From positions 28,869 to 92,868 of the forward strand of contig CARUPR010000007.1 in the NCBI GenBank assembly GCA_949077035.1: DNA of 64,000 bases. Direction: 5' to 3'. Source of the DNA: an uncultured Eubacteriales bacterium (GTDB lineage: Bacteria; Bacillota; Clostridia; Christensenellales; UBA1242). The notes below the pieces were generated by a model. That model was not told the origin of the DNA, searched no databases, and saw only the letters and a program-made list of their open reading frames with translations. This document shows, one piece after another, positions 24,928-33,981 of this stretch. A program made the translations under genes and the position numbers. Each line of letters begins with the position of its first letter. Within the stretch, counting starts at the first letter, position 1.

Positions 24928-24963
24928 CAAAAAACCTAAACCGTGGGTTCGATTTAGGTTTTT
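24928..24963 (-). terminator. Terminator of tRNA-Ser
   Basis: Stem AAACCTAAA (24932-24940) / TTTAGGTTT (24953-24961), T run on the minus strand, immediately after the tRNA. Confidence 0.8.
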
Positions 24964-24965
24964 CT

Positions 24966-25054
24966 TGGCGGAGAGAAAGGGATTCGAACCCCTGGAGGCT
25001 ATTAACCTCAACGGTTTTCAAGACCGCCGCTTTCGACCGCTCAGCCATCTCTCC
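24966..25054 (-). tRNA. tRNA-Ser (anticodon UGA)
   Basis: 89 nt with encoded CCA. Acceptor GGAGAGA/TCTCTCC, D arm with GGCTGAGCGG, anticodon loop CTTGAAA (UGA), long variable arm typical of class II tRNAs, T loop TTCGAAT. Confidence 0.95.
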
Positions 25055-25374
25055 ATATATTCTATAAGTCTTTAAGTTTGCTTTTAAAACTTATCTTCCT
25101 ATATTATACACAAACGCCCCCATCTTTTCAAGTGTTTTTTGATAATTTTTTAAAAATTTTTATAATTTCTTTTCTTCTCTTCCTTAGTTGTCTTGACATT
25201 TTAAATTTTTGTCTAATCTACAACATAATTTAAATGAAATAATCTTAAATCATTCTCTATCAGTTTTTGGCTGATTATTTTTATTATTTTATTGAGTTTT
25301 TAATTTTACTATGATATAATTTTAAATAAACTATTGGATTTGAAGAAATATACAAAAGAAATTAGGAGTTAGAC

Positions 25375-26697
25375 TTGGACAAAAACAACAAAAGAGATAT
25401 TAAACTGATTTTTATTTTTCTAAGCATATTATCATTATCTATAGGAATATGGGAAAATTATAAATCAATTTGGCTTGAAATCAACAATATAAACATCTCA
25501 AATATTTCACTTATCATAAGTGCTTCTCTCATCGCAACAAGTTTTATATCGATTGCATTGATAATTATTTTTAAAAAATTTAACATGCTCATTCTAATAC
25601 GTATTTCTTTGATTATTCGTTGTCTTTCCTTTCTTGCAATGATATTAAGCTTCAACAAAACTATTCAGTGGCTTAAAATATTCAGCTTTTTTATAGAAAC
25701 AATATCAATAAACTTAATCATAATTTCTATATACCCATTAATTACTCAAAAATTGAAATCATATAAAATATATTCTCATAGAAAACTTATTGAATATCTT
25801 TTTACCGATATCGGAATTTTGATTGCTGGTGGAATTATTGCTTTTAAGCTTGCCGGTTTTTTTGAATATAACATTCTTGCTATTGCATCATTGATTTTGA
25901 CTATCGCCTGCATACCAATCACCTTTTTATTAAAAAGCGATAATTCAGAAAAGAAAATCAAAATAAAGGCAATTTTTAAAGATAAAATCATAAACATATA
26001 TCTCATTTATTGGCTCATTCAAAGTATTGCTTACAATGTCGCACTTGGTTTAATGTCATTATTACTTAAAAATTTATTAGGTATTCCAATAAACTATATT
26101 TCTATTTTCCTATTAGCTTCATACATTTTAGGTGATGCTTTTGGATATTTGGCTCTTTATAAACTTAATTTTAAAAATGATTACCTCACCTATTCTTGCA
26201 AATTTGTGCTTCGCCTAATTTGTTATATTTTAATTGCAATAACAGGCAATTTCTATGTTGCAATTATCGGAATTTTTCTCTCACTTTTTGTAAGTCGAGC
26301 ATGGGAAAATGTGGCGGACGGAGTTTATATAAACAGAGCAAGCAAAGAAAATCAACTGGCCTTTGCAAACATTCGATATGCGATTGGGAAAATAGGTATG
26401 GCCATTGGCGTTTTGATAAGCGGTCAATTGTTCAAATATGGCATAAAAGCAATCTTTGCTTGCGCAAGTGGTATAATGCTTATTTCAATTTCGCTTGCCT
26501 TCTATTTAATTCACCTCAGACATAAAGAAGAAAAATCAAAAGAGGACAAATCTTCAAATTCCATGACAGAAACTCTTGAGAATAAATCAATATCAACAGA
26601 AATCACAACCGAAGAAATTTCTTTAAAACCAGAAAACAAAATTGAAAACAACGAAATTGAAAATGTTGAAACAAAAAATATTGAAAAAGAAAGCTAA
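25375..26697 (+). CDS. MFS-type transporter
   Basis: 440 aa, 12 predicted TM helices over residues 10-390, Ile/Leu/Asn-rich. 'RLICYILIAITGNFYVAIIGIFL' and 'SRAWENVADGVYINRASKENQLAFANIRYAIGKIG' show the loop-then-helix pattern of MFS carriers. The last 60 residues are a hydrophilic Glu/Lys/Asn tail with 'ENK(I/S)' repeats. The start is TTG at 25375 with AGGAG 7 nt upstream; no ATG is near. The substrate is unknown. Confidence 0.8.
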   Translation: MDKNNKRDIKLIFIFLSILSLSIGIWENYKSIWLEINNINISNISLIISASLIATSFISIALIIIFKKFNMLILIRISLIIRCLSFLAMILSFNKTIQWLKIFSFFIETISINLIIISIYPLITQKLKSYKIYSHRKLIEYLFTDIGILIAGGIIAFKLAGFFEYNILAIASLILTIACIPITFLLKSDNSEKKIKIKAIFKDKIINIYLIYWLIQSIAYNVALGLMSLLLKNLLGIPINYISIFLLASYILGDAFGYLALYKLNFKNDYLTYSCKFVLRLICYILIAITGNFYVAIIGIFLSLFVSRAWENVADGVYINRASKENQLAFANIRYAIGKIGMAIGVLISGQLFKYGIKAIFACASGIMLISISLAFYLIHLRHKEEKSKEDKSSNSMTETLENKSISTEITTEEISLKPENKIENNEIENVETKNIEKES

Positions 26698-26699
26698 AA

Positions 26700-26735
26700 A
26701 AAACAACTTAAAGCAAAAATTAAGTTGTTTTTTAT
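26700..26735 (+). terminator. Terminator of the MFS gene
   Basis: Stem AAACAACTTAA / TTAAGTTGTTT (26720-26730), then T run. Confidence 0.85.
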
Positions 26736-26777
26736 TAAAAGTTTTTAAATTTTATCTATGCGCTTACAAAAACAATC

Positions 26778-27389
26778 TTATAAATCTCTTTCGTCATCAT
26801 TGTCTTCAAGACCTTTGTTTTCAGCCATAAATTTGTCATATAATTTTTTATGTTCTTCAGTCATTTCATTTGTTCCGCTTGCAAAATCTGATTTTGTCAA
26901 ATATTTTAATGGTATGTGGTATAATTTATTAATCTCACCTATAGCATAACAATTCAAAATTAAACCGCGGTTATCAATAGCATTGCGCCAAATATATTCC
27001 TTGCCATCATCCAGCTTCATCAAAAAATATCCTATCACATCAAGCATAGCACCTCTATATCCACTCTTTTTAAATTCATTGACATGGTATTCGAGTATTG
27101 ATTTTTCTAATGTTGAATTAAATTTAAGCGTCCCTTTATCAAAAGAACCCAACATAAACTCTAAATTTCCGCAAACGCAATCTGCTTTATGAAATTCAAT
27201 CTCACCAGTGACCTCATTCCTTTTAGGATAATCAAATGAAAAACGCCAATATTTATTAGGCTCTTTACGAATAACATCATTCACAAAACACATTGGCACT
27301 TCTTCGGTCCTGCTTCCTTCCGAATAAAAATCACGCACATCGGTTATTCCATATTTATCCATTTTCAATTTCACATCTGGCAGCATCAT
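26778..27389 (-). CDS. Hypothetical protein with acidic C-terminal tail
   Basis: 203 aa, soluble, family not recognised. Notable segments are 'HKADCVCGNLEFMLGSFDKGTLKF' and 'NAIDNRGLILNCYAIGEINKLYHIPLKYL'. It ends GLEDNDDERDL, the same last five residues (DERDL) as the unrelated P-loop kinase at 10981. AAGGAGG precedes two adjacent ATGs at 27389 and 27386. It is convergent with the MFS gene. Confidence 0.75.
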   Translation of the reverse strand: MMLPDVKLKMDKYGITDVRDFYSEGSRTEEVPMCFVNDVIRKEPNKYWRFSFDYPKRNEVTGEIEFHKADCVCGNLEFMLGSFDKGTLKFNSTLEKSILEYHVNEFKKSGYRGAMLDVIGYFLMKLDDGKEYIWRNAIDNRGLILNCYAIGEINKLYHIPLKYLTKSDFASGTNEMTEEHKKLYDKFMAENKGLEDNDDERDL

Positions 27390-27512
27390 AACACTTTCCT
27401 CCTTTAATTTTATTACACTATATCATATAAACGACAACATTTCAAGCCCTTCTTTCAAATTTTCTTATATTCTAAAAATTAAGAAATGCCAAAGCTTGCA
27501 ATAAATAGCAAA

Positions 27513-27541
27513 CAAAAAAACCACCATAATCGGTGGATTTT
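27513..27541 (-). terminator. Terminator of the 466-aa paralogue
   Basis: Stem CCACC (27521-27525) / GGTGG (27532-27536) extended by A/T pairs, T run on the minus strand. Confidence 0.75.
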
Positions 27542-27551
27542 TTTAAACTAA

Positions 27552-28952
27552 TTACATTTCAGGTTCAACATCAACATCAATAGCGTCAGCATTTGCGTTT
27601 TGCCAAGTGATACTTACTGGGTCTTTTTTAGTAATTTCTTCTGCAAGAATTTCCTTTACCTTCCAGTTTGCTCTATTTGCCTTAGCCAGACCACAAGCTT
27701 CAAGATTTGTTCTTATATTATTTGAAGCGCCAACAAGCTGACCTTCTTTGCCATATTTATATTCAATGTCATAATATTTATATATTACATCATACAAATC
27801 TTTTTCAATTTCATATGTCGCACTGCAAAATTCTGGTTTTCCACCTGCCTGCTTAACACCAATTCCAAAGATTTCAACATAATACTTGCCGTCTGTTTCT
27901 GTTGCCAAAATCGCATTTCCTGTAAATTTTGCAAGTCCTACACCATCTTTAACATTGGTTTCAATTTGCACCATATCTTGTCCCATAGAGATGTTTCTGC
28001 TTATTACAGCACCGAGATGATGTAAAGAGCCTACAAGTCCAGCCGCAAAAACAGAACAAATCAGCACAACCCCGATTGAACTTTTTATGTTGTAGGTTGC
28101 TCTTTCAATTTTACGTTTAAATTGTATCTTTTTCACATCCCTTTGGCTCTCTTTCCAAAGACTTTGAATTTTTTTATTGACGTCTGGGTCAGAAATCAAA
28201 TTATTAATATTTTCTTTTCCAACCTTGCATCCCAAATGTTCAACTTGATACTTAGTTAAACTTGAAAATTGGTCTAAGTCTTTCATCTCTTCAGCTTTTG
28301 AAATATATTGTTTTAAAGCATCTTTATTAATTTCATAAAATGTGCTAAAAGAAGACCTACCGAATAAATATCTATATAAATATTCTTTTCCTTCATCTAT
28401 CATATAGTAATCATCGTTACGATGCGCTTCTAATAGCTTTCCAAAAGCTTGTTTTTGAATATTATAAAATTTGTCGTCATATTCTTTCATCAAATCTTTA
28501 TCTTCAGCTTTAAGTTTGTTTCTATATTGTGATAATGAATTAAACATATAGATATTATTACCATTTTTGCCAAAACCGACGAGTTTACTAACTTCTTCGT
28601 TCTCTACAGAATTCAAAAAGTTTTCAAAAATTTCAAGCAAGCTATCCATATCTTTTTTTGAAGAGCCATCAAAATTTTCATTAATACTTTCAAGTTTTTG
28701 TTTATAAGCTGCTTCATTAATATCGTAACTTGATAAATGTTCAGGTCTATTTTTGACAACTGACATGATTCCATCTAAAAACTGTTTTCTTAATTCATCT
28801 GAAACGATAACATTTCCACCCTTCTCATCATAAAAAACTCCATTCATAGAATCAAAAAAACCTTTTTTATCACCCAATTCTTTTATAAAGCTTTTTAAGT
28901 GTTCATTAATCTTCTCAAAAGACAAATCTTTCACATCTATTTTTTCAATCAT
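27552..28952 (-). CDS. Single-TM protein, paralogue 1 of 2
   Basis: 466 aa, not recognised. Residues 1-290 form a helical, charged cytoplasmic region. One TM lies at about 292-316 (SSIGVVLICSVFAAGLVGSL). A C-terminal domain of about 140 residues follows, ending DAIDVDVEPEM. The C-terminal half is strongly similar to the protein at 29176, while the N-terminal half has diverged. With no signal peptide and the TM in the middle, an N-in/C-out topology is likely. GGGAGG precedes the ATG. It sits beside the two-TM family cluster. Confidence 0.8.
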   Translation of the reverse strand: MIEKIDVKDLSFEKINEHLKSFIKELGDKKGFFDSMNGVFYDEKGGNVIVSDELRKQFLDGIMSVVKNRPEHLSSYDINEAAYKQKLESINENFDGSSKKDMDSLLEIFENFLNSVENEEVSKLVGFGKNGNNIYMFNSLSQYRNKLKAEDKDLMKEYDDKFYNIQKQAFGKLLEAHRNDDYYMIDEGKEYLYRYLFGRSSFSTFYEINKDALKQYISKAEEMKDLDQFSSLTKYQVEHLGCKVGKENINNLISDPDVNKKIQSLWKESQRDVKKIQFKRKIERATYNIKSSIGVVLICSVFAAGLVGSLHHLGAVISRNISMGQDMVQIETNVKDGVGLAKFTGNAILATETDGKYYVEIFGIGVKQAGGKPEFCSATYEIEKDLYDVIYKYYDIEYKYGKEGQLVGASNNIRTNLEACGLAKANRANWKVKEILAEEITKKDPVSITWQNANADAIDVDVEPEM

Positions 28953-29123
28953 AAAACCCTCCCGGAATATATCTTTATTATATCACAAATATAATTTATT
29001 TTCAATAGTTTTATTAATTTAAACTAAATTGCAAAAACAAATATAATTAATGCTGATTAATAAATCAATATAAAAAAAAACTAAATCATCAAAATGGATA
29101 CAATTTAAAACAACTCACCAAAA

Positions 29124-29155
29124 CAAAAAAAACCTATCAAAAATGATAGATTTTT
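29124..29155 (-). terminator. Terminator of the 475-aa paralogue
   Basis: Stem CCTATCA/TGATAGA with A/T flanks and a T run on the minus strand. Confidence 0.7.
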
Positions 29156-29175
29156 TATTTGTTTATTTAATAAGA

Positions 29176-30603
29176 TTACATTTCAGGCTCAACATCAATG
29201 GCATCTGCATATGCATTTTGCCAGGTTACATTAACAGGTGCTTTTTTAGTCACTTCTTCTGCAAGAATTTCTTTAACATCCCATTCAGCTCTCAATGACA
29301 GCGCAGGTCCAAAAAATTCAAGATTTTTTCTTCTATTATTTGAAGCACTGATAAGCTGCCCATCTTTGCCATACTCATATTCAATGTCATAATATTTGTA
29401 AATTTTGTCATACAAATCTTTTTCAATCTCATAGGTTGCGCTGCAAAATTCTGGCTTTCCGCCAACATCTTTTACTCCAATTCCAAAGATTTCAACAAAA
29501 TATTTGCCATCTTTCTGTGTCGCCAAAATTGCATTTCCTGTAAATTTTGAAAGTCCTGCACCAGCTTCAACATTGCTTTCAATTTGCACCAAATCTTGCC
29601 CTAAAGAAATTTGTCTGCTTATCGCAGCACCAGCATGATGCAATACTCCTGCAATTCCAAGCGCTGCAACGGCACAAATGAGAACAACCCCAATTGAATT
29701 TTTTATATTACATGAAGTTTTCTCAACTCTTTTTTTGAATACAAGCTTTTTAAGGTCGCTGTTTCCGTTCTGCAAAATGTCTTTCAATTCTTTTGACTTT
29801 ATTTTTTTCACAAAATCTTTTCCCAATTTTTCATACAAATGTTGGGCTTGAAATTTTGTCAAATCTTTAAACTGCTCAATATCATTTTTTTCATCAGCTT
29901 CTGTAAAATACTTTTTTAAGCTTAAGTCAACATTGTCTAAACAGAACATATTAACACTTTCATCACGAATTTGGAAAGAATATTGGGTATAATATGAATT
30001 TTTTGTTGCAAAAAAGTCGGACCCTTTAGTATTTTTAATAATGTTTTCAAAGACCTTTTTTTGAACATTATAAAACTTGTCATCTGCTTCTTTTTGCACA
30101 CTTTCATAATCTAAATTAAGTTTTTCTTTATAGTTTGATATGGCAACAAAAACTTCTTGGGCAAAATCCCTATTGTAATGATTTATACCAAACATTTGCG
30201 CTATGCCACTTAAACCTTTATTATTATTAAGCTGATAAGCTTCATAAACCTTTAAGAAATTTTGATAAATTTCAACCAAATCATCCACTTCTTTTTGTGA
30301 AGTCAACTTAATAGAATTTACTACATTTTCCACAGCTTCTTTATGGGCAGTATCATGATGACCATTATCATATTTATAAGACACGGCTAAACCAGTAACA
30401 ATAGGTATGATTTCATTTTTTAAAACATAACATTCAAATTCGTTAGCAATGGGGTTTTCACTGGGGTTTTCATTATGCAAAAAACATTCATTTCTGTTTG
30501 AAAAAAAACTCTTGTCATCACTCTCAATTATTTTTATAAAATCTTTAAAATGCTTATTTATTTCTTTTAAATTAACTTCTGCTAAATTATTAAATTTAAT
30601 CAT
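29176..30603 (-). CDS. Single-TM protein, paralogue 2 of 2
   Basis: 475 aa. Same architecture as the gene at 27552: N-terminal helical region, TM at about 303-326 (SIGVVLICAVAALGIAGVL) and a C-terminal domain containing 'GLSKFTGNAILAT', 'FVEIFGIGVK' and 'GGKPEFCSATYEIEKDLYDKIY', largely identical between the two. The N-terminal 290 residues differ much more, so the conserved outer domain may bind a common partner. GGGAGG precedes the ATG. Confidence 0.8.
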   Translation of the reverse strand: MIKFNNLAEVNLKEINKHFKDFIKIIESDDKSFFSNRNECFLHNENPSENPIANEFECYVLKNEIIPIVTGLAVSYKYDNGHHDTAHKEAVENVVNSIKLTSQKEVDDLVEIYQNFLKVYEAYQLNNNKGLSGIAQMFGINHYNRDFAQEVFVAISNYKEKLNLDYESVQKEADDKFYNVQKKVFENIIKNTKGSDFFATKNSYYTQYSFQIRDESVNMFCLDNVDLSLKKYFTEADEKNDIEQFKDLTKFQAQHLYEKLGKDFVKKIKSKELKDILQNGNSDLKKLVFKKRVEKTSCNIKNSIGVVLICAVAALGIAGVLHHAGAAISRQISLGQDLVQIESNVEAGAGLSKFTGNAILATQKDGKYFVEIFGIGVKDVGGKPEFCSATYEIEKDLYDKIYKYYDIEYEYGKDGQLISASNNRRKNLEFFGPALSLRAEWDVKEILAEEVTKKAPVNVTWQNAYADAIDVEPEM

Positions 30604-30859
30604 ACAGCCTCCCTATTTATAAAACTATTATAGCATAAAAACTTATATATTACAATAGTTTTTATAAATCTAAATTTTAAAGGAAGTTTTTGATATCAAA
30701 TGCCCTGTTTCCATTAAAATAGGACGCTGCAATTATTCAAGTCAAAAAACTCTCTTTGTCTCTGACTATCTTACATCATTAAAAAAAGTTCCCTTATTCT
30801 TTACACTTTCTTGCAGTCCAAAAAGATTCTCCATTATTCGCACCTATCTTAACTTTCCT
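30604..30859. other. Intergenic region with dispersed-repeat copies
   Basis: No gene. Two degenerate copies of the intergenic repeat (ACTATCTTACATCATTAAAA and CACCTATCTTAACTTTCCTA) at about 30765-30860, directly after a terminator. Confidence 0.5.
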
Positions 30860-30890
30860 AAAAAAAGATGCCAAAACTTGCATCTTTAAA
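30860..30890 (-). terminator. Terminator of two-TM family member 1
   Basis: Stem AAAGATGC (30864-30871) / GCATCTTT (30880-30887), T run on the minus strand. Confidence 0.8.
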
Positions 30891-30900
30891 AAATAAAAAA

Positions 30901-31353
30901 TTATCTTTCTATTTCTTCATCGTCATCACATTCCTGTTTTGTTTGCGCAATTGCAACAACGCCAAGCCCAGGAAGCACAAAACCTGCACCCAACCCCAAA
31001 GCCATATTTTGGTCCATCTTCGCAGTTTTATATTGACTTAACTCATCTTTATATAATTCCTTTTCTTCATCAGAGAGATGATTTAGATAAAAATCGATAT
31101 CCTTCAAATTCTCTTCAGCTTCCTCTTTCTTTTTTTCAGAGATTTCTTTACTTTCAAACATTTCATCTATCTTTTTCATTTCATTTTCATAGAACTCATT
31201 ATAGGCATCCGAGCTGAAAATTTGTTCTTTCAGACTGGATTTAATATCCTTGATTTTTTCACCCACACATATACCCCAACTAAAACTTGCAATAAGCCCA
31301 ACAATAATCATGCCATAACCCATCAATTTAAATCTCTTAATACTTTTAAGCAT
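30901..31353 (-). CDS. Two-TM family member 1
   Basis: 150 aa. N-terminal 'MLKSIKRFKLMGYG', TM1 about 10-30, central helical segment with 'SDAYNEFYENEMKKIDEMFESKEISEKK' (the family's [T/S]xxYxxYY...GxIT position, here divergent), then 'HLSDEEKELYKDELS'. TM2 is about 117-136 and the acidic tail is CDDDEEIER. Both ends are probably cytoplasmic with the 85-residue middle outside, or the reverse; topology is not resolved. AAGGTGG precedes the ATG. Confidence 0.75.
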   Translation of the reverse strand: MLKSIKRFKLMGYGMIIVGLIASFSWGICVGEKIKDIKSSLKEQIFSSDAYNEFYENEMKKIDEMFESKEISEKKKEEAEENLKDIDFYLNHLSDEEKELYKDELSQYKTAKMDQNMALGLGAGFVLPGLGVVAIAQTKQECDDDEEIER

Positions 31354-31486
31354 CTTTTCACCACCTTAATTATATAAAATATATTGTCATAACCATTTTT
31401 ATGCAAAAACTAAACACAAGTTATGCCTTACCATATCATCTTATTAAATTTGTTTAATTAATGTTAAAAAATACAACCCAAAAACA

Positions 31487-31517
31487 AAAAAAAGCAGGAT
31501 AAATCTCCTACTTTTTA
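31487..31517 (-). terminator. Terminator of two-TM family member 2
   Basis: Stem AAAGCAGGA/TCCTACTTT with T run on the minus strand. Confidence 0.65.
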
Positions 31518-31557
31518 TTTCAAATTTTTTTATATTAAACAAACCAGTTGCCTATTT

Positions 31558-31998
31558 TTACCTCTCGAATTCATCATCGTCATTCATTCTTAAGTGGTCA
31601 GCAAGGCTAACCCCAATTACACCAGCCATACCTGCCAAAACTAGCACTCCTCCGCTTAAAGCCAGCTTAAATCCTTGGTGTCTTACTGGTTGCAGTTTTC
31701 TTTCTATTTCCATTCTTTCTTCAACCGACTGCTGTTTAAGGCAATCCTTGACAGACAAACTATCCACAAGGTTATCATACTCTTTTTCTGTAATTTTCCC
31801 ATTCTTATATTCTTCAAGATAATTTTTTACATTGCTTTGATAATATTCTGTGTATGCAGGTGTTTTTTTATATTCATCATATATTTTTTCTTCCTTTATA
31901 ATAGGTCCAAGCATTCCAAAAAGACAACCTGCTCCCGCAAGCATCATTACAACACCTGAAACAAAAGCCAAACAATAAACTTTAGCACTTTTAAGCAT
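31558..31998 (-). CDS. Two-TM family member 2
   Basis: 146 aa. TM1 about 8-30 with a Cys-containing 'GAGCLFGMLGP'. The centre has 'TPAYTEYYQSNVKNYLEEY' followed by 'NGKITEKEYDNLVDSL', which resembles the SHOCT signature (G-x-I-T-x-x-E-[FY]). TM2 is about 112-133 and the tail is MNDDDEFER. It is close to member 3 (the centre is nearly identical), so the two are a recent duplication. It has its own promoter. Confidence 0.78.
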   Translation of the reverse strand: MLKSAKVYCLAFVSGVVMMLAGAGCLFGMLGPIIKEEKIYDEYKKTPAYTEYYQSNVKNYLEEYKNGKITEKEYDNLVDSLSVKDCLKQQSVEERMEIERKLQPVRHQGFKLALSGGVLVLAGMAGVIGVSLADHLRMNDDDEFER

Positions 31999-32019
31999 AA
32001 TTTTTCTCCTTCTATCTAT

Positions 32020-32048
32020 ATTGTATCATATTAAAAGCCGTAAGTCAA
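32020..32048 (-). promoter_or_regulatory. Promoter of member 2
   Basis: TTGACT (32048-32043), 17-bp spacer, TACAAT (32025-32020). Confidence 0.7.
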
Positions 32049-32230
32049 TGGTCATTTTGTGACAAACATTTGACAATTCTTCACATTTTGTTCTGGACAA
32101 TAAACAATTCTTTATATTTTATGCAAGATGGTTGACAACTTTTTATTCCATTTGTTTAATCTAAATTCCTGCTATCGTCACGAAATTGCACGCCTTCATC
32201 TTTTCTATATTACTTTAATTTTTTCTTGAA

Positions 32231-32671
32231 CTATTCATCAATTTCAAATTCATCTTCATCATTCTTTCTTTCGACAGCTTCAACCACTGCAACACCAGCC
32301 ATACCTACGCCCATGAGAAGCGCTCCGCTCATACATATGTAAGCGCTTTGGTCATCCAATGCTTCTATTTCTCTTTCTATTTCAATTTTTTCTTCAATCG
32401 GCTTCTGTTTAATGCAATCCTTGGCAGACAGATTTTTAACAAATCTTTTATACTCTTTTTCTGTGATAGTCCCCTTATTAAACTCTTCAAGATAATATTT
32501 TACATTACTTTGATAATATTCTGTGTATGCAGGTGTTTTTTCATATTCCTCATATATTTTTTCTCTCTTTGCAATAGGTCCAAACATTCCCAAAAAACAA
32601 CCTATTCCTGTAAAAAATATTACAATAGATGCAGCAAGCGCCATACTATAAGTTTTAACACTTTTAAGCAT
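32231..32671 (-). CDS. Two-TM family member 3
   Basis: 146 aa from the ATG at 32671 (AAGGAG upstream; the 14-residue extension to 32713 is leader). TM1 is about 8-31. The centre 'TPAYTEYYQSNVKYYLEEF' / 'KGTITEKEYKRFVKNL' copies member 2 with scattered changes. TM2 is about 113-132 and the tail is KNDEDEFEIDE. A weak promoter TTGGCT-16-TACAAA lies at 32720-32693. Confidence 0.78.
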   Translation of the reverse strand: MLKSVKTYSMALAASIVIFFTGIGCFLGMFGPIAKREKIYEEYEKTPAYTEYYQSNVKYYLEEFNKGTITEKEYKRFVKNLSAKDCIKQKPIEEKIEIEREIEALDDQSAYICMSGALLMGVGMAGVAVVEAVERKNDEDEFEIDE

Positions 32672-32834
32672 AATTTTTCTCCTTCTTTTTATTTTGTATG
32701 ATATAATCGCCATAAGCCAATACTATTTTTATCAAACACTTCAAAAGCTGACTATAAACAATATTCACACAAATTAGTTTAAATAAAATAAATAACAAGC
32801 CTCTTTAGCTATAAAATAGCCAAATTCACATAGC

Positions 32835-33344
32835 TTAGCCAATCAAATTACTTAAAAATTCATCAAAAGCTTCTTCTCTCTCTTTACTATCCCTGACAAT
32901 TTTTGTAACAGCAGCAGACGCTGTAACAATCGCACTTGCACCAGCAACAGTTAAAAGAGCGTTGACAGTTTTGCCACCCATTTCATTGTATTTTTCCATA
33001 TAAGCTTTTTTGTCTTCTTCGGCTGCAATAGATTCAACAAATTTTGTGGTATCTTTCAATTCATCTTTCCTATTATCATAGGCATTTTCAGAGATTTCGC
33101 CTTTTTCAAATCTTTCGTTGAGAGATGCAGTTTCAACTTGAACATACTCCTTATATGGCTCTGAATCTTTTACATAACTATCAAATTTTCTTGCAAGACC
33201 AATACTTGTTACGCCAAGCGCAATAAAGCTGCTCATCATTGTGAGTGCAGAAATTACCATAGTAGAAACAATAGCAATTTTAAACATTTCTTTGCTTTTT
33301 AAAATGCCCTTTGTTTTGTTTTCATTATTTTTTATCTTTTTCAT
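32835..33344 (-). CDS. Two-TM family member 4
   Basis: 169 aa. A longer, basic N terminus (about 20 residues) precedes TM1 (about 22-46). The centre is 'SEPYKEYVQVETASLNERF' / 'KGEISENAYDNRKDEL', TM2 is about 128-149, and the tail EEAFDEFLSNLIG is not the usual terminal motif. AAAGGATG precedes the ATG. Its promoter has the same 16-bp spacing as the poly-C promoters but an ordinary spacer sequence. Confidence 0.75.
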   Translation of the reverse strand: MKKIKNNENKTKGILKSKEMFKIAIVSTMVISALTMMSSFIALGVTSIGLARKFDSYVKDSEPYKEYVQVETASLNERFEKGEISENAYDNRKDELKDTTKFVESIAAEEDKKAYMEKYNEMGGKTVNALLTVAGASAIVTASAAVTKIVRDSKEREEAFDEFLSNLIG

Positions 33345-33367
33345 AAATTACATCCTTTTTCTAAACC

Positions 33368-33395
33368 ATTATATCATAAACTGGTGAGATGTCAA
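33368..33395 (-). promoter_or_regulatory. Promoter of member 4 (non-poly-C counterpart)
   Basis: TTGACA (33395-33390), 16-bp spacer TCTCACCAGTTTATGA, TATAAT (33373-33368), preceded by GGGTA as in the poly-C promoters. It is a useful reference for the fixed form of the same promoter class. Confidence 0.75.
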
Positions 33396-33411
33396 TACCC
33401 GTTTCATTTGT

Positions 33412-33957
33412 TTAATCTAAATAATTTACATCGTCACGCAAATGCACGCCGTCATTTTTAAAGCTTCTATTTCTTTTCTCAAGCTTTTCTTTATCTCTTA
33501 ACTCTTTATCCAAAAGCAAGAAAGAAGCTGCCATTGTTGCACCACCTGTAATAACTGATGCAAAAAAACTAGCGTTGCCAGTAATAATATATTTATCTAA
33601 CAATTTTTGATATTCAGCCCTTTCTTCATCAGGAAGCTTTTTTAAATATTTGATGACATCTTTCAAATCTTTCTTCAAATTGATATATTGATATCCGTCT
33701 ATTGAATTGCTCATTCTCATATCTTCCAACTTGCCAAGAGATTCTTCATAATAACTTTTGTATTGCTCTGTCTGAAAAACCTGTTCTTCCAATTGAACTT
33801 TCATGTTACTAGTTGCAATCATGCCGCCAAAAAGAATTGTTAAACTTGTCAACATTCCTGCAACAAACACTCCGATAGTCGCCTTTTTATATATTGTATT
33901 TTTATAACTTTTAAGTGTTCCAACATTTTTTCTCATATTATCAATAGATTTTTTCAT
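33412..33957 (-). CDS. Two-TM family member 5
   Basis: 181 aa, the longest member. TM1 is about 26-49. The centre is 'TEQYKSYYEESLGKLEDMRM' with 'YLKKLPDEERAEYQKLLDKY', matching the family's Y-x-K-x-L-P-x-x-E-R block. TM2 is about 128-150 and a 30-residue charged tail follows. It lies 24 bp downstream of member 6 and is probably in its operon, hence under the same poly-C promoter. AGAGGTT precedes the ATG. Confidence 0.75.
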   Translation of the reverse strand: MKKSIDNMRKNVGTLKSYKNTIYKKATIGVFVAGMLTSLTILFGGMIATSNMKVQLEEQVFQTEQYKSYYEESLGKLEDMRMSNSIDGYQYINLKKDLKDVIKYLKKLPDEERAEYQKLLDKYIITGNASFFASVITGGATMAASFLLLDKELRDKEKLEKRNRSFKNDGVHLRDDVNYLD

Positions 33958-33981
33958 ACTAACCTCTTTTAAAACTAAAAA

